NCBI RefSeq assembly: GCF_015351475.1
Contig: NZ_JADKPR010000020.1
Location: 37,033 to 101,032, forward strand
DNA: 64,000 nt
DNA from: Flavobacterium sp. HJJ
GTDB taxonomy: Bacteria; Bacteroidota; Bacteroidia; Flavobacteriales; Flavobacteriaceae
Direction of reading: 5' to 3'
Position 1 is the stretch's first letter; every line of letters begins with the position of its first letter. The notes beneath the pieces are model-generated. The model was not told the origin of the DNA. It saw only the letters and a program-made list of their open reading frames with translations, and searched no databases. The position numbers and the translations under genes were made by a program. Positions 41,886 to 51,233 of the stretch are shown one piece after another.

Positions 41886-44651
41886 ATGCCGAAAATTACA
41901 CTTACAATTGCATTTTTGTTCTTATTTTCTTTATCTGCGTTTTCTCAAAAAGCAAATCTCTCTGGTGTTTTAACAGAGGATAGCGAAAAAACCCCTGTTT
42001 ATAATTCAGTTGTAGCTTTATTAACCCCTAAAGATTCTATTCTATATAAATTTACCCGATCGGATAAAGAGGGAAAGTTTAACTTCAAAAATGTAAAGTC
42101 AGGAAATTATATCTTGATGACAGCACATAGCTTATATGCCGATTATTTAGATTCCATATCCGTTGTTGAAAAGGACAAAAATATAGGAACGATAGCTTTG
42201 ATAAGCAAAATGAAACTGCTTCGAGAAGTAATTATAAAAACCGGTTCTATTCGTATTAAAGGTGATACTACAAGTTACAGAGCAAGCGATTTTAAAGTCG
42301 ATGCCAATGCAAATGTCGAAGAATTACTAAAAAAACTGCCAGGAATTCAGGTTGATAAAAATGGTACTATAAAAGCTATGGGGGAAAAAGTAGAAAAAGT
42401 ATTGGTAGATGGCGAAGAATTTTTTGGAGATGATCCTGGTATGGCTGTAAAAAATCTGCGTGCAGATGCAGTAAAAGAAGTACAGGTTTTTGATAAAAAA
42501 AGCGATCAGGCGGAGTTTACAGGAATTGACGATGGCGAGACAAAAAAAACAATTAATTTAAAATTGAAGGAGGACAAAAAGAAAGGGTATTTTGGTAAAA
42601 TAGATGCTGCGAACGGACCATTAATAGCAATTGCCCCAAGGTATAATACAAATGTTCTGTTAAGCAGTTTTAAGGGGAAAAGAAAACTATCTGCTTTTTT
42701 ATTAAATGGCAATACAGGTCAAGATGGCTTGGACTGGCAAGATAGTGAGAAATATGGTACGAGAGATGATAATGTTAATATGAGCATGGATGATGATGGA
42801 AATATAAATTATGAATGGACAGGAGGGAATACAGATGATGAACCTTATGTTGATACTCAAAATGGTTTTATCAAAAACACTAATGCAGGATTGCAGTACA
42901 GTAACAAGTGGAATGATAAACAAACACTAAATGTTTCTCCAAAATATAACAATCAGATTTATACAAACACTAACAGCAGGAGCACTCAGACGCAAGTAGG
43001 TCAATCTCAATTGAATGAGAATACAGCAACAGTAAGTAATGTAAATCGCAGTAATTTTAAGTTAAATGCTGCTTATGATGTAAAATTAGATTCGGTAAAT
43101 TCGATAAAATTTACTGCGAAAACCAATTTATACAAGACCGATAGTGATGAATTTATAAATGGAACTACCACTGGAGATAATGGATTGTTAAAAAACAAAC
43201 AGGAAAAAACATTTACTACAGATTCAGACAAGCAGTCTTTTTCGGCAAGCATTTTGTTTAAGCATAAATTTGCTAGAGCCAGACGTACATTCTCTGTAAA
43301 CAGCAGCTGGAACAGTCTAAATACCAATTCAAATAATTTTTTAAAATCTTCAAACGAAAGTTATGATGGAGGTGTTTTCTCGAGCAGGAATGATATAAAT
43401 CAAAATAAAACTGGTGAGAAATCAAACCAAAATATTGCTGTCAATATTGCTTATACAGAGCCTGTAGGCAAGAAATTTGCATTGCAGCTTGCCTATCAAA
43501 TTACGCATAACAGCGGAGATAGTAATTATTTGACTTATAATTATTCAGACGTTACTGGTAATTATGATTCGCTGGATCATTCTTTATCTAACGAGTTCAA
43601 TCAGAATATAACAACCAATAAGCCAATTATAAAATTGAGTTACAATGCCAAAAAAATAAATTATAGTTTTGGAAGTGGTTTTGGTTTTACTTCATTTGAT
43701 TTACAGGATCAGACTTTAGATAAAGAGTACAAACGTAATTATACTAATTTTTATCCAGCAGCAAATTTGTCTTATAAATATGCAAGTAACAGTAATTTGC
43801 GTTTTAGATATGAAGGAGGAACTAAACAGCCAACATTAGACCAATTACAGCCTTTGAGAAACAATCAGGATTTTTTTAATCAAATTATTGGTAATCCTGA
43901 TTTAAAGCAGTCTTTTACTAATAGTATAAACATATCGAATAGCAGTTATAGTATCTTGACAGAATCCCAATTCTATCAAAATATATCTTTTAGAACAACA
44001 ACAAATTTAATTTCCTATAATAAAGATATCGATTCAGAAAGTGCCAAAACAACCACCAAACCCATAAATACAAACGGTAATTTTTCTGCCAATTTATATT
44101 TTGGTTATGGATTTAAAGTAAAGAAATTGGATTTACGAATTTATTGCAATCCATCAGTTAGCTACAACAAATCAATAATTAGTATTAATAACGTACTTAA
44201 TGATTCTAAGACTCTAAATTCTGGATTATCAGTTTATTTAAATAAATTCAAGGAAAAGAGGTATGAGATCAGTTTAAGTAATACTTTTTTGAATAATAGA
44301 AACAGTACTTCTTTAAATGACGATATAAAATCATTTAACACTAATAATTTGTCGTTGGATATGGGTATTTATTTTAGAGAAAAATGGAAATTATCCACAG
44401 ATTATAATTTATACTCTCGTCAAAAAACGGTAGATTTTCAAACTAATCTCAACAATCAATTGTGGAATGCAAGACTTCAGCGGACCTTCAAAAAAGATGA
44501 GTTTACGGCCTATATTATGGTACGAGATATTTTGAATCAAAATATTGGAATCAATAGATATGTGTATGAAAATGTAACTGGAGAGGAAAGAAACGACAGG
44601 CTTCAAAGATATGCTATGTTAGGTTTTACTTGGAATTTTAAAAACAAATGA
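41886..44651 (+). CDS. Outer-membrane beta-barrel protein with CarboxypepD-like domain (TonB-dependent-receptor-like)
   Basis: A 921-residue outer-membrane protein: signal peptide (about 1-20, LFLFSLSAFSQ), a carboxypeptidase-regulatory-like domain (about 22-95), a plug-like region (LLKKLPGIQVDKNGTIKAMGE and VLVDGEEFFGDDPGMAVKNL, about 143-190), then a long barrel to the C terminus. This is the 'outer membrane beta-barrel family protein' type related to TonB receptors. Substrate unknown. The GLPGLI gene follows and the two occur together in many flavobacteria. Confidence 0.88.
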   Translation: MPKITLTIAFLFLFSLSAFSQKANLSGVLTEDSEKTPVYNSVVALLTPKDSILYKFTRSDKEGKFNFKNVKSGNYILMTAHSLYADYLDSISVVEKDKNIGTIALISKMKLLREVIIKTGSIRIKGDTTSYRASDFKVDANANVEELLKKLPGIQVDKNGTIKAMGEKVEKVLVDGEEFFGDDPGMAVKNLRADAVKEVQVFDKKSDQAEFTGIDDGETKKTINLKLKEDKKKGYFGKIDAANGPLIAIAPRYNTNVLLSSFKGKRKLSAFLLNGNTGQDGLDWQDSEKYGTRDDNVNMSMDDDGNINYEWTGGNTDDEPYVDTQNGFIKNTNAGLQYSNKWNDKQTLNVSPKYNNQIYTNTNSRSTQTQVGQSQLNENTATVSNVNRSNFKLNAAYDVKLDSVNSIKFTAKTNLYKTDSDEFINGTTTGDNGLLKNKQEKTFTTDSDKQSFSASILFKHKFARARRTFSVNSSWNSLNTNSNNFLKSSNESYDGGVFSSRNDINQNKTGEKSNQNIAVNIAYTEPVGKKFALQLAYQITHNSGDSNYLTYNYSDVTGNYDSLDHSLSNEFNQNITTNKPIIKLSYNAKKINYSFGSGFGFTSFDLQDQTLDKEYKRNYTNFYPAANLSYKYASNSNLRFRYEGGTKQPTLDQLQPLRNNQDFFNQIIGNPDLKQSFTNSINISNSSYSILTESQFYQNISFRTTTNLISYNKDIDSESAKTTTKPINTNGNFSANLYFGYGFKVKKLDLRIYCNPSVSYNKSIISINNVLNDSKTLNSGLSVYLNKFKEKRYEISLSNTFLNNRNSTSLNDDIKSFNTNNLSLDMGIYFREKWKLSTDYNLYSRQKTVDFQTNLNNQLWNARLQRTFKKDEFTAYIMVRDILNQNIGINRYVYENVTGEERNDRLQRYAMLGFTWNFKNK

Positions 44652-44763
44652 GAGTAAAAAAATAAATTAGTATTTCCTTAGTACCAGAATATACATTTTG
44701 GCAATGCTATTTCGATATTTTTTAAAGCAGAATCACAAAAAAATAATTATCAAAAGTCAAAAT

Positions 44764-45525
44764 ATGAAATCAATATTTTTTTTTATTGCAATACTAATTT
44801 CTACAACGAGCTCAAAAGCGCAGCAATTTATAGATAAAGCAGTAGTTGAATATGAAGTAAGCACCAATCTCAAAAAAACGATGAGTAATGATAGCTGGGA
44901 CGAGAAGATGAAAGAAAACATTTCCGACTTAAAAATATCGTATTACACATACACTTTTGAAAACAATAAAAGCATTTACAAATTTGACAGGTGGAGCCCA
45001 AAAACAAGAATACCAAAAAATGAAAAAGATGCAGATGAAGAAAACAGCTGGTATTCTGATTTTACCAGCGGAACAATGAGTATGCAAAAGCAAATAGTTG
45101 GAACTAATTTTGTGGTAGTCGACAGTATATTAAATATTGAATGGAAGATTACAAACGAGAATAGAGAAATAGCAGGTTATAATTGTCGAAAAGCGGTGGG
45201 CAGAATAATGAATGATGTATATGTATTTGCTTTTTACACAAACGATATAACCATATCTGGAGGTCCGTGTACAGTAAATGGTTTGCCGGGTTTAATATTA
45301 GGGCTTTCCATACCAAGATTATACACCTCATTTATTGCAACAAAGGTAGATTTAAAAAGGATCGATAAACCCGAAATAAAACCCATTAGTGCTAAAAAAG
45401 TGTATGATTTGGCAGGGCTGAAGTCATTGATAGAAGATAAAACAAAAGATTGGTTTATCTATGGCGATGATAAAGAAGAAAATAAAAGACAAAAAAATAT
45501 GTTTTTGTGGAATGCTTTTTTATAA
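44764..45525 (+). CDS. GLPGLI family protein
   Basis: A 253-residue exported protein with a signal peptide (about 1-19, FFFIAILISTTSSKAQ) and the family hallmark NGLPGLILGL (about 178-187) preceded by a GPCTV turn. GLPGLI proteins are confined to Bacteroidetes and usually lie beside a beta-barrel or TonB-type receptor as here; function unknown, perhaps peptide or metal handling at the envelope. ATG at 44764 is used because it begins right before the signal peptide; upstream in-frame ATGs lie in spacer-like text. Confidence 0.88.
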   Translation: MKSIFFFIAILISTTSSKAQQFIDKAVVEYEVSTNLKKTMSNDSWDEKMKENISDLKISYYTYTFENNKSIYKFDRWSPKTRIPKNEKDADEENSWYSDFTSGTMSMQKQIVGTNFVVVDSILNIEWKITNENREIAGYNCRKAVGRIMNDVYVFAFYTNDITISGGPCTVNGLPGLILGLSIPRLYTSFIATKVDLKRIDKPEIKPISAKKVYDLAGLKSLIEDKTKDWFIYGDDKEENKRQKNMFLWNAFL

Positions 45526-45575
45526 TTTTCAAAAATTTTAAACCTCATTATTCAAAGCAAAGACTGCAAAAGGAT

Positions 45576-45884
45576 TCATAGCCAAATTCCGTTTTCCCTG
45601 CATCTTGTAATCAAAAATCTTTTTAGATTAGAAATAGATTCTTCAAAATCAGGTGGTTCTAACCCGAATCTTAAAAATTCCTGCTGTTGTTTTTCTGTTG
45701 CTTCGCATGCTTTTACGATTTCTTTTAGCATATCGAGCATAATGAGCTGCTTGTTTCCGTTTTGATCAAATTTCAAATCAGCCAGTTCGTCCTGTAATTT
45801 TTCGCAATAGCCTAAAAGATGCTCTACTTCATTTTCTTCAAGAAGATGAGGCTTGTTTTTGAATAATTCTCTCGGGTTTTTCAT
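45576..45884 (-). CDS. Small conserved-looking cytoplasmic protein, unknown
   Basis: A 102-residue acidic, helical protein without signal or membrane segment. It has PRELFKNKPHLLEENEVEHLLGYCEKLQDELADLKFD and a FGLEPPDFEESISNLK segment. I do not recognise the family. Its balanced composition, clear start and isolation on the minus strand downstream of the reductase gene support a real gene. It lies 98 bases past the reductase stop in the same orientation and might be on the same transcript. Confidence 0.65.
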   Translation of the reverse strand: MKNPRELFKNKPHLLEENEVEHLLGYCEKLQDELADLKFDQNGNKQLIMLDMLKEIVKACEATEKQQQEFLRFGLEPPDFEESISNLKRFLITRCRENGIWL

Positions 45885-45982
45885 ATAAAAAATGCGATTA
45901 GTATTCGAAAATAAGACTGAACCAGACCATGTAAAATTCTGATTGCTATTAGATTCTAAAATAAGCTATCTAAAATTTATTT

Positions 45983-47035
45983 CTAAACATCATCATAATC
46001 TACTTTTATCGTAGCTGTAGTCGGATGTGCCTGACAAGTCAGGATTAAACCTTCGGCAATTTCTTTTTCAGTAAGAATTGAGTTTTTCTTCATTTCGGCT
46101 GCGCCTTCTGTTACTCGGGCGAGACAGCTGCTGCAGATACCGCCTTGGCAGGAATAAGGAGCGTCTATTCCCTGTTTTAAGGCAGCATCAAGAATGCTCT
46201 GTTTTTGAGACATTTCAAAACTTGTTTCTTCATCATCAACCAAAACTGTAATTTTAGAATGACCGCTCAAGGATTGACTGATAGTCTGTTCTTTAGAAGA
46301 AGAAGTGAAAAGCTCGAATTTTATAGCCGATTCTTTTACGTTTTTTTCTTTTAGAACATTAGAAACGGTATTGATCATTTCTTCGGGACCGCACAAATAA
46401 AATTTGTCAAATTCCATTGTAGCATGCTTTGTATTCAATGTATAATTTACAGCTGCTTTGTCAATTCGTCCAAACAATGCATTTTCGGCATTAACTCTGC
46501 TGTACACATAATCTACAAACAGACGGCCAACATACTGCAGCTGTAAATCGTGCAGTTCCTGATGAAAAATAGTTTCTTCAGGAGATTTGTTTCCGTATAC
46601 TAGTGTGAAGGAACTTTTCGGCTCACTTTTCAAAACAGATTTTATGATGGATAAAATTGGAGTAATTCCGCTTCCTGCTGCAAAAGCGATATAGCTTTTT
46701 TGGCGGTCATTTTCAGGTTCAAAAATAAATTTCCCTTCTGGTTTTCCTACCTCTAGGATATCACCAGCCTTTAATTTTGTATTTGCAAATTGTGAAAAAA
46801 GACCGTCTTTTACTGCTTTTACTGCAATTCTCAATTCACCGCTTCCAGGTGCTGAACAGATGGAGTATGCTCGGCGGATTTCGGTATTGTCTAATGTCAA
46901 ACGTAAATTTATGTATTGGCCGGCAATGAAATCATAATTGGATTTTAATTCTTCGGGTACATTAAAAAGTATCGAAACGGCATCTTTGGTTTCGCGTTTT
47001 ACTTCTTTTACAATTAATTTTAGAAAATTTGGCAT
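45983..47035 (-). CDS. Ferredoxin-NADP reductase-like protein with C-terminal [2Fe-2S] domain (PaaE-like)
   Basis: A 350-residue reductase: FAD domain with RAYSICSAP (about 55-63), NAD(P) domain with FAAGSGITPILSIIKSVL (about 119-136) and YLCGPEEM, and a plant-type ferredoxin domain with PYSCQGGICSSC ... LTCQ (about 296-340) binding [2Fe-2S]. PaaE, the reductase of phenylacetyl-CoA epoxidase, has this order; no other paa genes are present, so it may serve another oxygenase. Start ATG at 47035: an upstream ATG at 47098 lies beyond the predicted promoter box at 47051-47058. Confidence 0.88.
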   Translation of the reverse strand: MPNFLKLIVKEVKRETKDAVSILFNVPEELKSNYDFIAGQYINLRLTLDNTEIRRAYSICSAPGSGELRIAVKAVKDGLFSQFANTKLKAGDILEVGKPEGKFIFEPENDRQKSYIAFAAGSGITPILSIIKSVLKSEPKSSFTLVYGNKSPEETIFHQELHDLQLQYVGRLFVDYVYSRVNAENALFGRIDKAAVNYTLNTKHATMEFDKFYLCGPEEMINTVSNVLKEKNVKESAIKFELFTSSSKEQTISQSLSGHSKITVLVDDEETSFEMSQKQSILDAALKQGIDAPYSCQGGICSSCLARVTEGAAEMKKNSILTEKEIAEGLILTCQAHPTTATIKVDYDDV

Positions 47036-47050
47036 GAGATTGTTTTTTTG

Positions 47051-47058
47051 CAAAGATA
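47051..47058 (-). promoter_or_regulatory. Promoter -7 element of the PaaE-like gene
   Basis: CAAAGATA on plus (TATCTTTG on minus), 15 bases before ATG 47035. It decides the start of the gene. Confidence 0.65.
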
Positions 47059-47105
47059 GTAAACGACAACGTTTTCTAAAAGTGAAATTTTTATGCATAA
47101 TTTAT

Positions 47106-47133
47106 TTATGTATAAGTTTCTTATGTATATTTG
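47106..47133 (+). promoter_or_regulatory. PadR promoter with direct repeats
   Basis: The -7 box TATATTTG (47126-47133) is overlapped by TTATGTATA (47121-47129), itself a repeat of TTATGTATA at 47106-47114 (15-base period); a related TTATGCATA lies near 47091. This suits autorepression by PadR and could affect the divergent reductase promoter about 50 bases away. Confidence 0.6.
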
Positions 47134-47154
47134 TGTTACAAAATAGAATCCGAA

Positions 47155-47490
47155 ATGAAAAACTCACAATTATATAAGGGCAGTCTGAACACCATAATTA
47201 TGAAACTGCTCGAAGAAAACGGTAAGATGTACGGTTATGAAATTACCCAAAAAGTAAAAGCAATTACACAAGGCGAACTCAATATTACCGAAGGGGCTTT
47301 GTATCCGGCTTTGCATAAACTGGAGTCGGAAGGACTGCTGGATGTTGAAATTGAAAAGGTGGACAATAGATTGCGTAAATATTACAAACTCACAGAATCA
47401 GGGGAGAAAGAAACGGTAAACAGGCTATCGGAACTCGAAGATTTTATTAGAAATATGCAGAGTTTAGTGAATCCAAAACTTGAATTCTAA
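47155..47490 (+). CDS. PadR family transcriptional regulator
   Basis: A 111-residue winged-helix repressor: KGSLNTIIMKLLEENGKMYGYEITQKV (about 8-34), the recognition helix ITEGALYPALHKLESEGLL (about 46-64) and the wing VDNRLRKYYKLTESG. Small PadR proteins (subfamily 2) usually repress a neighbouring membrane or drug-export operon; here two membrane proteins and an ABC exporter follow on the same strand (5-base gap). ATG at 47155 follows the -7 box by 21 bases. Confidence 0.92.
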   Translation: MKNSQLYKGSLNTIIMKLLEENGKMYGYEITQKVKAITQGELNITEGALYPALHKLESEGLLDVEIEKVDNRLRKYYKLTESGEKETVNRLSELEDFIRNMQSLVNPKLEF

Positions 47491-47495
47491 TTTTT

Positions 47496-48173
47496 ATGAA
47501 AAGGGGATTAACAGCCGAGCAAATAGAATATATTTCAAATTACATTCAGTCTTTTGGCATAAAATGGTATGAACTTCAAGTGGAATTAACGGATCACTTT
47601 ATTTCTATCATGGAAGAAATTTGGCAGGAAGACGAAGAACTTACTTTTCATCAGGTAAAATACAAAGCGGAACAGCGTTTTGACAGAAATTATTTTGAGG
47701 TTTTACAAGAAGAACGGTCATCTGTTTTAAGGAGAAAATATAAAAAGCAGCAATGGCAGATGGTTGCCGAATATTTAAAATTTCCTAAAATCATGATGAG
47801 TTTTTTGTTAGCTGTTTTGATGTATCGAATATCATTTTATTTAGAGGATATTTCATTATATATCAAAATTTTATATGGGACTTTGCTTGGAGCTTCTGCA
47901 ATTTTATTGTTTAAATGGTATCTCTCTCGAAAAATAAAAGGTCAACTATTTTTATCGGTTGAAATGACTATAGTGATGAATAACAGTTCTATAATTATTA
48001 CTTATTTCGCTATGATGCTTGCCAACAATTTTAAAGAAGCGCTGCAGGAAAATCATTTGTATCTGTTTCCTTTTTGTTTTTTATGGGTAGTAGGAGTATT
48101 GCTTATAATTACTGGTAAACATTTAACAGATAAAGTTGTTTCGGTAACTAAAAAACAATATCAACTTATATAA
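47496..48173 (+). CDS. Membrane protein co-transcribed with PadR (paralogue A)
   Basis: A 225-residue protein with a soluble helical N-terminal part (1-85; LTAEQIEYISNYI, GIKWYELQVELTDHFISIMEEIW) and about four membrane segments (about 98-205). It is paralogous to the next gene in its first 80 residues. The 5-base gap to padR and this layout (N-terminal helical domain plus membrane part) recall PadR-linked membrane proteins of unknown role. I cannot name the family. Confidence 0.75.
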   Translation: MKRGLTAEQIEYISNYIQSFGIKWYELQVELTDHFISIMEEIWQEDEELTFHQVKYKAEQRFDRNYFEVLQEERSSVLRRKYKKQQWQMVAEYLKFPKIMMSFLLAVLMYRISFYLEDISLYIKILYGTLLGASAILLFKWYLSRKIKGQLFLSVEMTIVMNNSSIIITYFAMMLANNFKEALQENHLYLFPFCFLWVVGVLLIITGKHLTDKVVSVTKKQYQLI

Positions 48174-48181
48174 TTTAAGTT

Positions 48182-48871
48182 ATGAAATTATCAGCCCAAC
48201 AAATCGAACAGTTATATGCTTTCACCCGCCGGCATTATGTAGAATGGTATGATTTGCAATCGGAATTAGTGGATCATCTGGCAAATGCCATAGAACAGGA
48301 ATGGGAACAAAATCCGAATCGGAGTTTTGAAGAAATCCTGAACAAGGAGTTCCAGAAATTTGGTGTTTTTGGTTTTATGGATGTGGTAGAGGAAAGACAA
48401 AAATTTTTGAACAAGAAATACAGCCGGCTTATTTGGAGTTATTACAGGGAATTTTTTGGCTTACCCAAAGTTATACTGACGTTGACATTGTTTTTTGCTG
48501 TTCATACCATAAATCAGCTGATTGTTAACCCAGATTTTTTTCCAACAATTGTATTTTCTTTTTCATTGATTGGTTTAATTTATACTTTAAAAAGGCGAAA
48601 TGATTTTAAAAGGAAAGCAAAGATGACAGGGTTAAAATGGTTTTTTGAAGATATTATGCTCAACAGAGACAGCATTTTACTTTTTTTACTACCCTCAGCG
48701 ATTTTTAATTTTTTTAATTTTTTTCAAAATAATTTGGAATCTTCTCAATGGACTTTAATAGTTAGTGAAATTGCTATTGTTTTAGTCGTACTGCTTGTGT
48801 TTATTCAGCTGATGGTTGTTCCTAAAAGAGTTGCTAAAGATTTGTCAAAATTATATCCTGAATATTGTTGA
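48182..48871 (+). CDS. Membrane protein co-transcribed with PadR (paralogue B)
   Basis: A 229-residue relative of the preceding gene: LSAQQIEQLYAFT, EWYDLQSELVDHLANAIEQEWEQNP and a DVVEERQKFLNKKYSR hinge, then about four membrane segments (about 95-218). Starts 8 bases after paralogue A. The shared 'WY-[DE]-LQ-x-EL-x-DH' block is the best marker of this pair. Function unknown; possibly sensed or assisted by the ABC exporter downstream. Confidence 0.75.
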   Translation: MKLSAQQIEQLYAFTRRHYVEWYDLQSELVDHLANAIEQEWEQNPNRSFEEILNKEFQKFGVFGFMDVVEERQKFLNKKYSRLIWSYYREFFGLPKVILTLTLFFAVHTINQLIVNPDFFPTIVFSFSLIGLIYTLKRRNDFKRKAKMTGLKWFFEDIMLNRDSILLFLLPSAIFNFFNFFQNNLESSQWTLIVSEIAIVLVVLLVFIQLMVVPKRVAKDLSKLYPEYC

Positions 48872-48931
48872 AAAAAAGCGTAACATTTTCCTACTCTAAA
48901 AGACTCATTTATAAAACCAAAATAAAAAACC

Positions 48932-50392
48932 ATGTTTGCAAAATTTATTTATCTTGAATGGAAATCTTTTACGAGATCAGCTTCTTTCGCTTCAAGTCTG
49001 GTCTTGAAAATATTGATGGGATTTCTGGTTCTTTATTTTACTGTTCTTTTCTTAGCAATGGGTGTTGGAGCATTTTATATTCTAAAGAAAATGCAGCTGG
49101 ATCCGTTGGTTACAGTAAACAAGTTCTTAATTTATTACTTTGTAATGGATTTGATTGTACGCCTTTTGCTTCAGGCAATTCCAGTGATGAACATTAGGCC
49201 TTTATTAACGCTGCCTTTTAAGAGACCAACAATTGTTCATTTTTCTTTAGGAAAAACAGCTTTATCTTTTTTTAATGTAACGCATGCATTTTTCTTTGTT
49301 CCTTTTTGCGCTGTTTTGCTATATGAAGGCTATGATCCAATAAGCGTTATTCTTTGGGGAACAGCTCTTTTTTCATTAGTTTACTGCAATAATTTTTTGA
49401 ATATTTTATTGAATAACAAAGATAATTTACTGGGTGTTTTTATTGCGGTAACAGTAATTTTGGCTGGATGCCAATATTATAAAATCTTTGATGTTACAGC
49501 TTATGTTTATCCGTTTTTTGAAGCGTTATTTCATACCAAATGGGCTTTTATAATTCCAGTGCTGGTCTTGTCCGGTCTCTATTATTGGACATATAATTAT
49601 CTAAAAGGCGATTTGTATCTGGATGCGGGATTATCTGTCAAAAATGATATTGCCAAAACAGAAAACCTGACTTGGTTAAATCAATTTGGGACTTTAGGAA
49701 CATTTTTGAAAAACGACATTAAATTAATCAAAAGAAATAAACGCTCAAAAACGACAGTTGGAGTCAGTATGATGTTTTTATTTTATGGATTAATATTTTT
49801 TAACAATCCTACCCAGCCAGCAGTGATGCACATTTTTGCAGGAATATTTGTCTCGGGCGGATTTTTATTCACTTTTGGACAGTTTGTTCCAAGTTGGGAC
49901 AGTTCCTATTATCAATTGATGATGACGCAGAATATTCCGTATCGCGGTTATTTGAGTTCCAAATGGTGGCTTGTAGTTATTGCAACAGTTATTTCTACAA
50001 TTTTAGCATCGTTCTATTTGTATTTTGGCTGGCAGGTATATCTTACCATAGTTGCTGGAGCGATTTATAATATAGGTGTTAATTCACATCTTGTATTATT
50101 AGGAGGGGCTTTTACAAAAACACCAATCGATTTATCAATGTCAAAAGGGGCTTTTGGTGATAAAAAATCATTTAATGTAAATACAATGCTGCTTACATTG
50201 CCAAAATTACTCTTACCGGTATTTTTATATTGGCTGGGTTCCTATTTAATGAATCCAAAACTGGGACTTGCTTTTGTAGCTTTGGCCGGGGTATTAGGGT
50301 TTATGTGTAGAAATGTAGTTTTTTTAATGATAGAAAAAATTTATAAAAAAGAGAAATATAAAACTATCGAAGCCTACAAACAAAAGGCTTAA
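48932..50392 (+). CDS. DUF5687 family protein, ABC exporter permease
   Basis: A 486-residue protein with about twelve membrane segments, matching the Bacteroidetes DUF5687 proteins that act as the membrane part of an ABC exporter. Starts FAKFIYLEWKSFTRSASFASSLVLKILMG; a conserved SWDSSYYQLMMTQNIPYRGYLSSKWW loop lies near 328-353. The ATPase gene follows after 58 bases. Substrate unknown. With the PadR gene upstream, export of a toxic compound or peptide is possible. Confidence 0.82.
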   Translation: MFAKFIYLEWKSFTRSASFASSLVLKILMGFLVLYFTVLFLAMGVGAFYILKKMQLDPLVTVNKFLIYYFVMDLIVRLLLQAIPVMNIRPLLTLPFKRPTIVHFSLGKTALSFFNVTHAFFFVPFCAVLLYEGYDPISVILWGTALFSLVYCNNFLNILLNNKDNLLGVFIAVTVILAGCQYYKIFDVTAYVYPFFEALFHTKWAFIIPVLVLSGLYYWTYNYLKGDLYLDAGLSVKNDIAKTENLTWLNQFGTLGTFLKNDIKLIKRNKRSKTTVGVSMMFLFYGLIFFNNPTQPAVMHIFAGIFVSGGFLFTFGQFVPSWDSSYYQLMMTQNIPYRGYLSSKWWLVVIATVISTILASFYLYFGWQVYLTIVAGAIYNIGVNSHLVLLGGAFTKTPIDLSMSKGAFGDKKSFNVNTMLLTLPKLLLPVFLYWLGSYLMNPKLGLAFVALAGVLGFMCRNVVFLMIEKIYKKEKYKTIEAYKQKA

Positions 50393-50450
50393 AATCTATT
50401 CTTTTAATCAAATAAACGGTTAAACAATTTAACAGTTAAACTTATAAAAA

Positions 50451-51146
50451 ATGATACAAGTAAATAATCTTTCCAAAAAATACAGCGAGACAACCGTTTT
50501 AAATATAGAATCATTAGAAATTCCAAAAGGACAGAGTTTTGGATTAGTGGGCAATAATGGAGCAGGAAAAACTACTTTTTTCAGTTTATTACTGGATTTA
50601 ATTCACCCTACAACAGGAAGTATTTTAAATCATGAAATTCAGGTAAATAAGAGCGAAGACTGGAAACCTTTCACTGCTTCTTTTTTAGACGAGAGTTTTT
50701 TGATAGGATATTTAACTCCCGAAGAATATTTTTATTTCATTGGAGATTTAAGAGGTCAAAACAAAGCTGATGTTGATGCACTGTTGGCGCAGCATGAAGA
50801 GTTTTTCAATGGTGAAATTCTTAAAAATAAAAAATACTTAAGAGATTTGTCAAAAGGAAATCAAAAGAAAGTTGGGATCATTGCAACTTTGATTGGTAAT
50901 CCAGAAGTCATTATCCTAGACGAGCCTTTTGCTAACCTGGATCCAACAACAGTAATCAGACTCAAAAAAATAATTAAAGAACTGGCAGATAATCCAAACG
51001 TAACAATATTGGTTTCCAGCCATGATCTGCAGCACACAGTTGAAGTTTGCGATAGAATTGTAGCTCTTAATAAAGGAGAATTGGTAAAAGATATTCAGAC
51101 TTCAAAAGAAACGCTGCAGGAATTGGAATTGTTTTTTGCGGTTTAA
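50451..51146 (+). CDS. ABC transporter ATP-binding protein (exporter type)
   Basis: A 231-residue ATPase: Walker A GLVGNNGAGKTT (about 32-43), signature LSKGNQKK (about 138-145), Walker B VIILDEPFANLDP (about 158-170) and H-loop VSSHDLQHT (about 195-203). This CcmA/YxlF-like form partners the DUF5687 permease upstream. Confidence 0.9.
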   Translation: MIQVNNLSKKYSETTVLNIESLEIPKGQSFGLVGNNGAGKTTFFSLLLDLIHPTTGSILNHEIQVNKSEDWKPFTASFLDESFLIGYLTPEEYFYFIGDLRGQNKADVDALLAQHEEFFNGEILKNKKYLRDLSKGNQKKVGIIATLIGNPEVIILDEPFANLDPTTVIRLKKIIKELADNPNVTILVSSHDLQHTVEVCDRIVALNKGELVKDIQTSKETLQELELFFAV

Positions 51147-51233
51147 ATTTATATATTACAAAAAGAAACGTATTTTTACAAGTCATTATACTAAAATACT
51201 TTTTAGAAAGTTTAATGATTTAAACGTTTTCCC

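Noticed and set aside
47036..47098. Longer N terminus for the PaaE-like protein
   Set aside because: The extension crosses the predicted minus-strand promoter box at 47051-47058 and has spacer-like composition.
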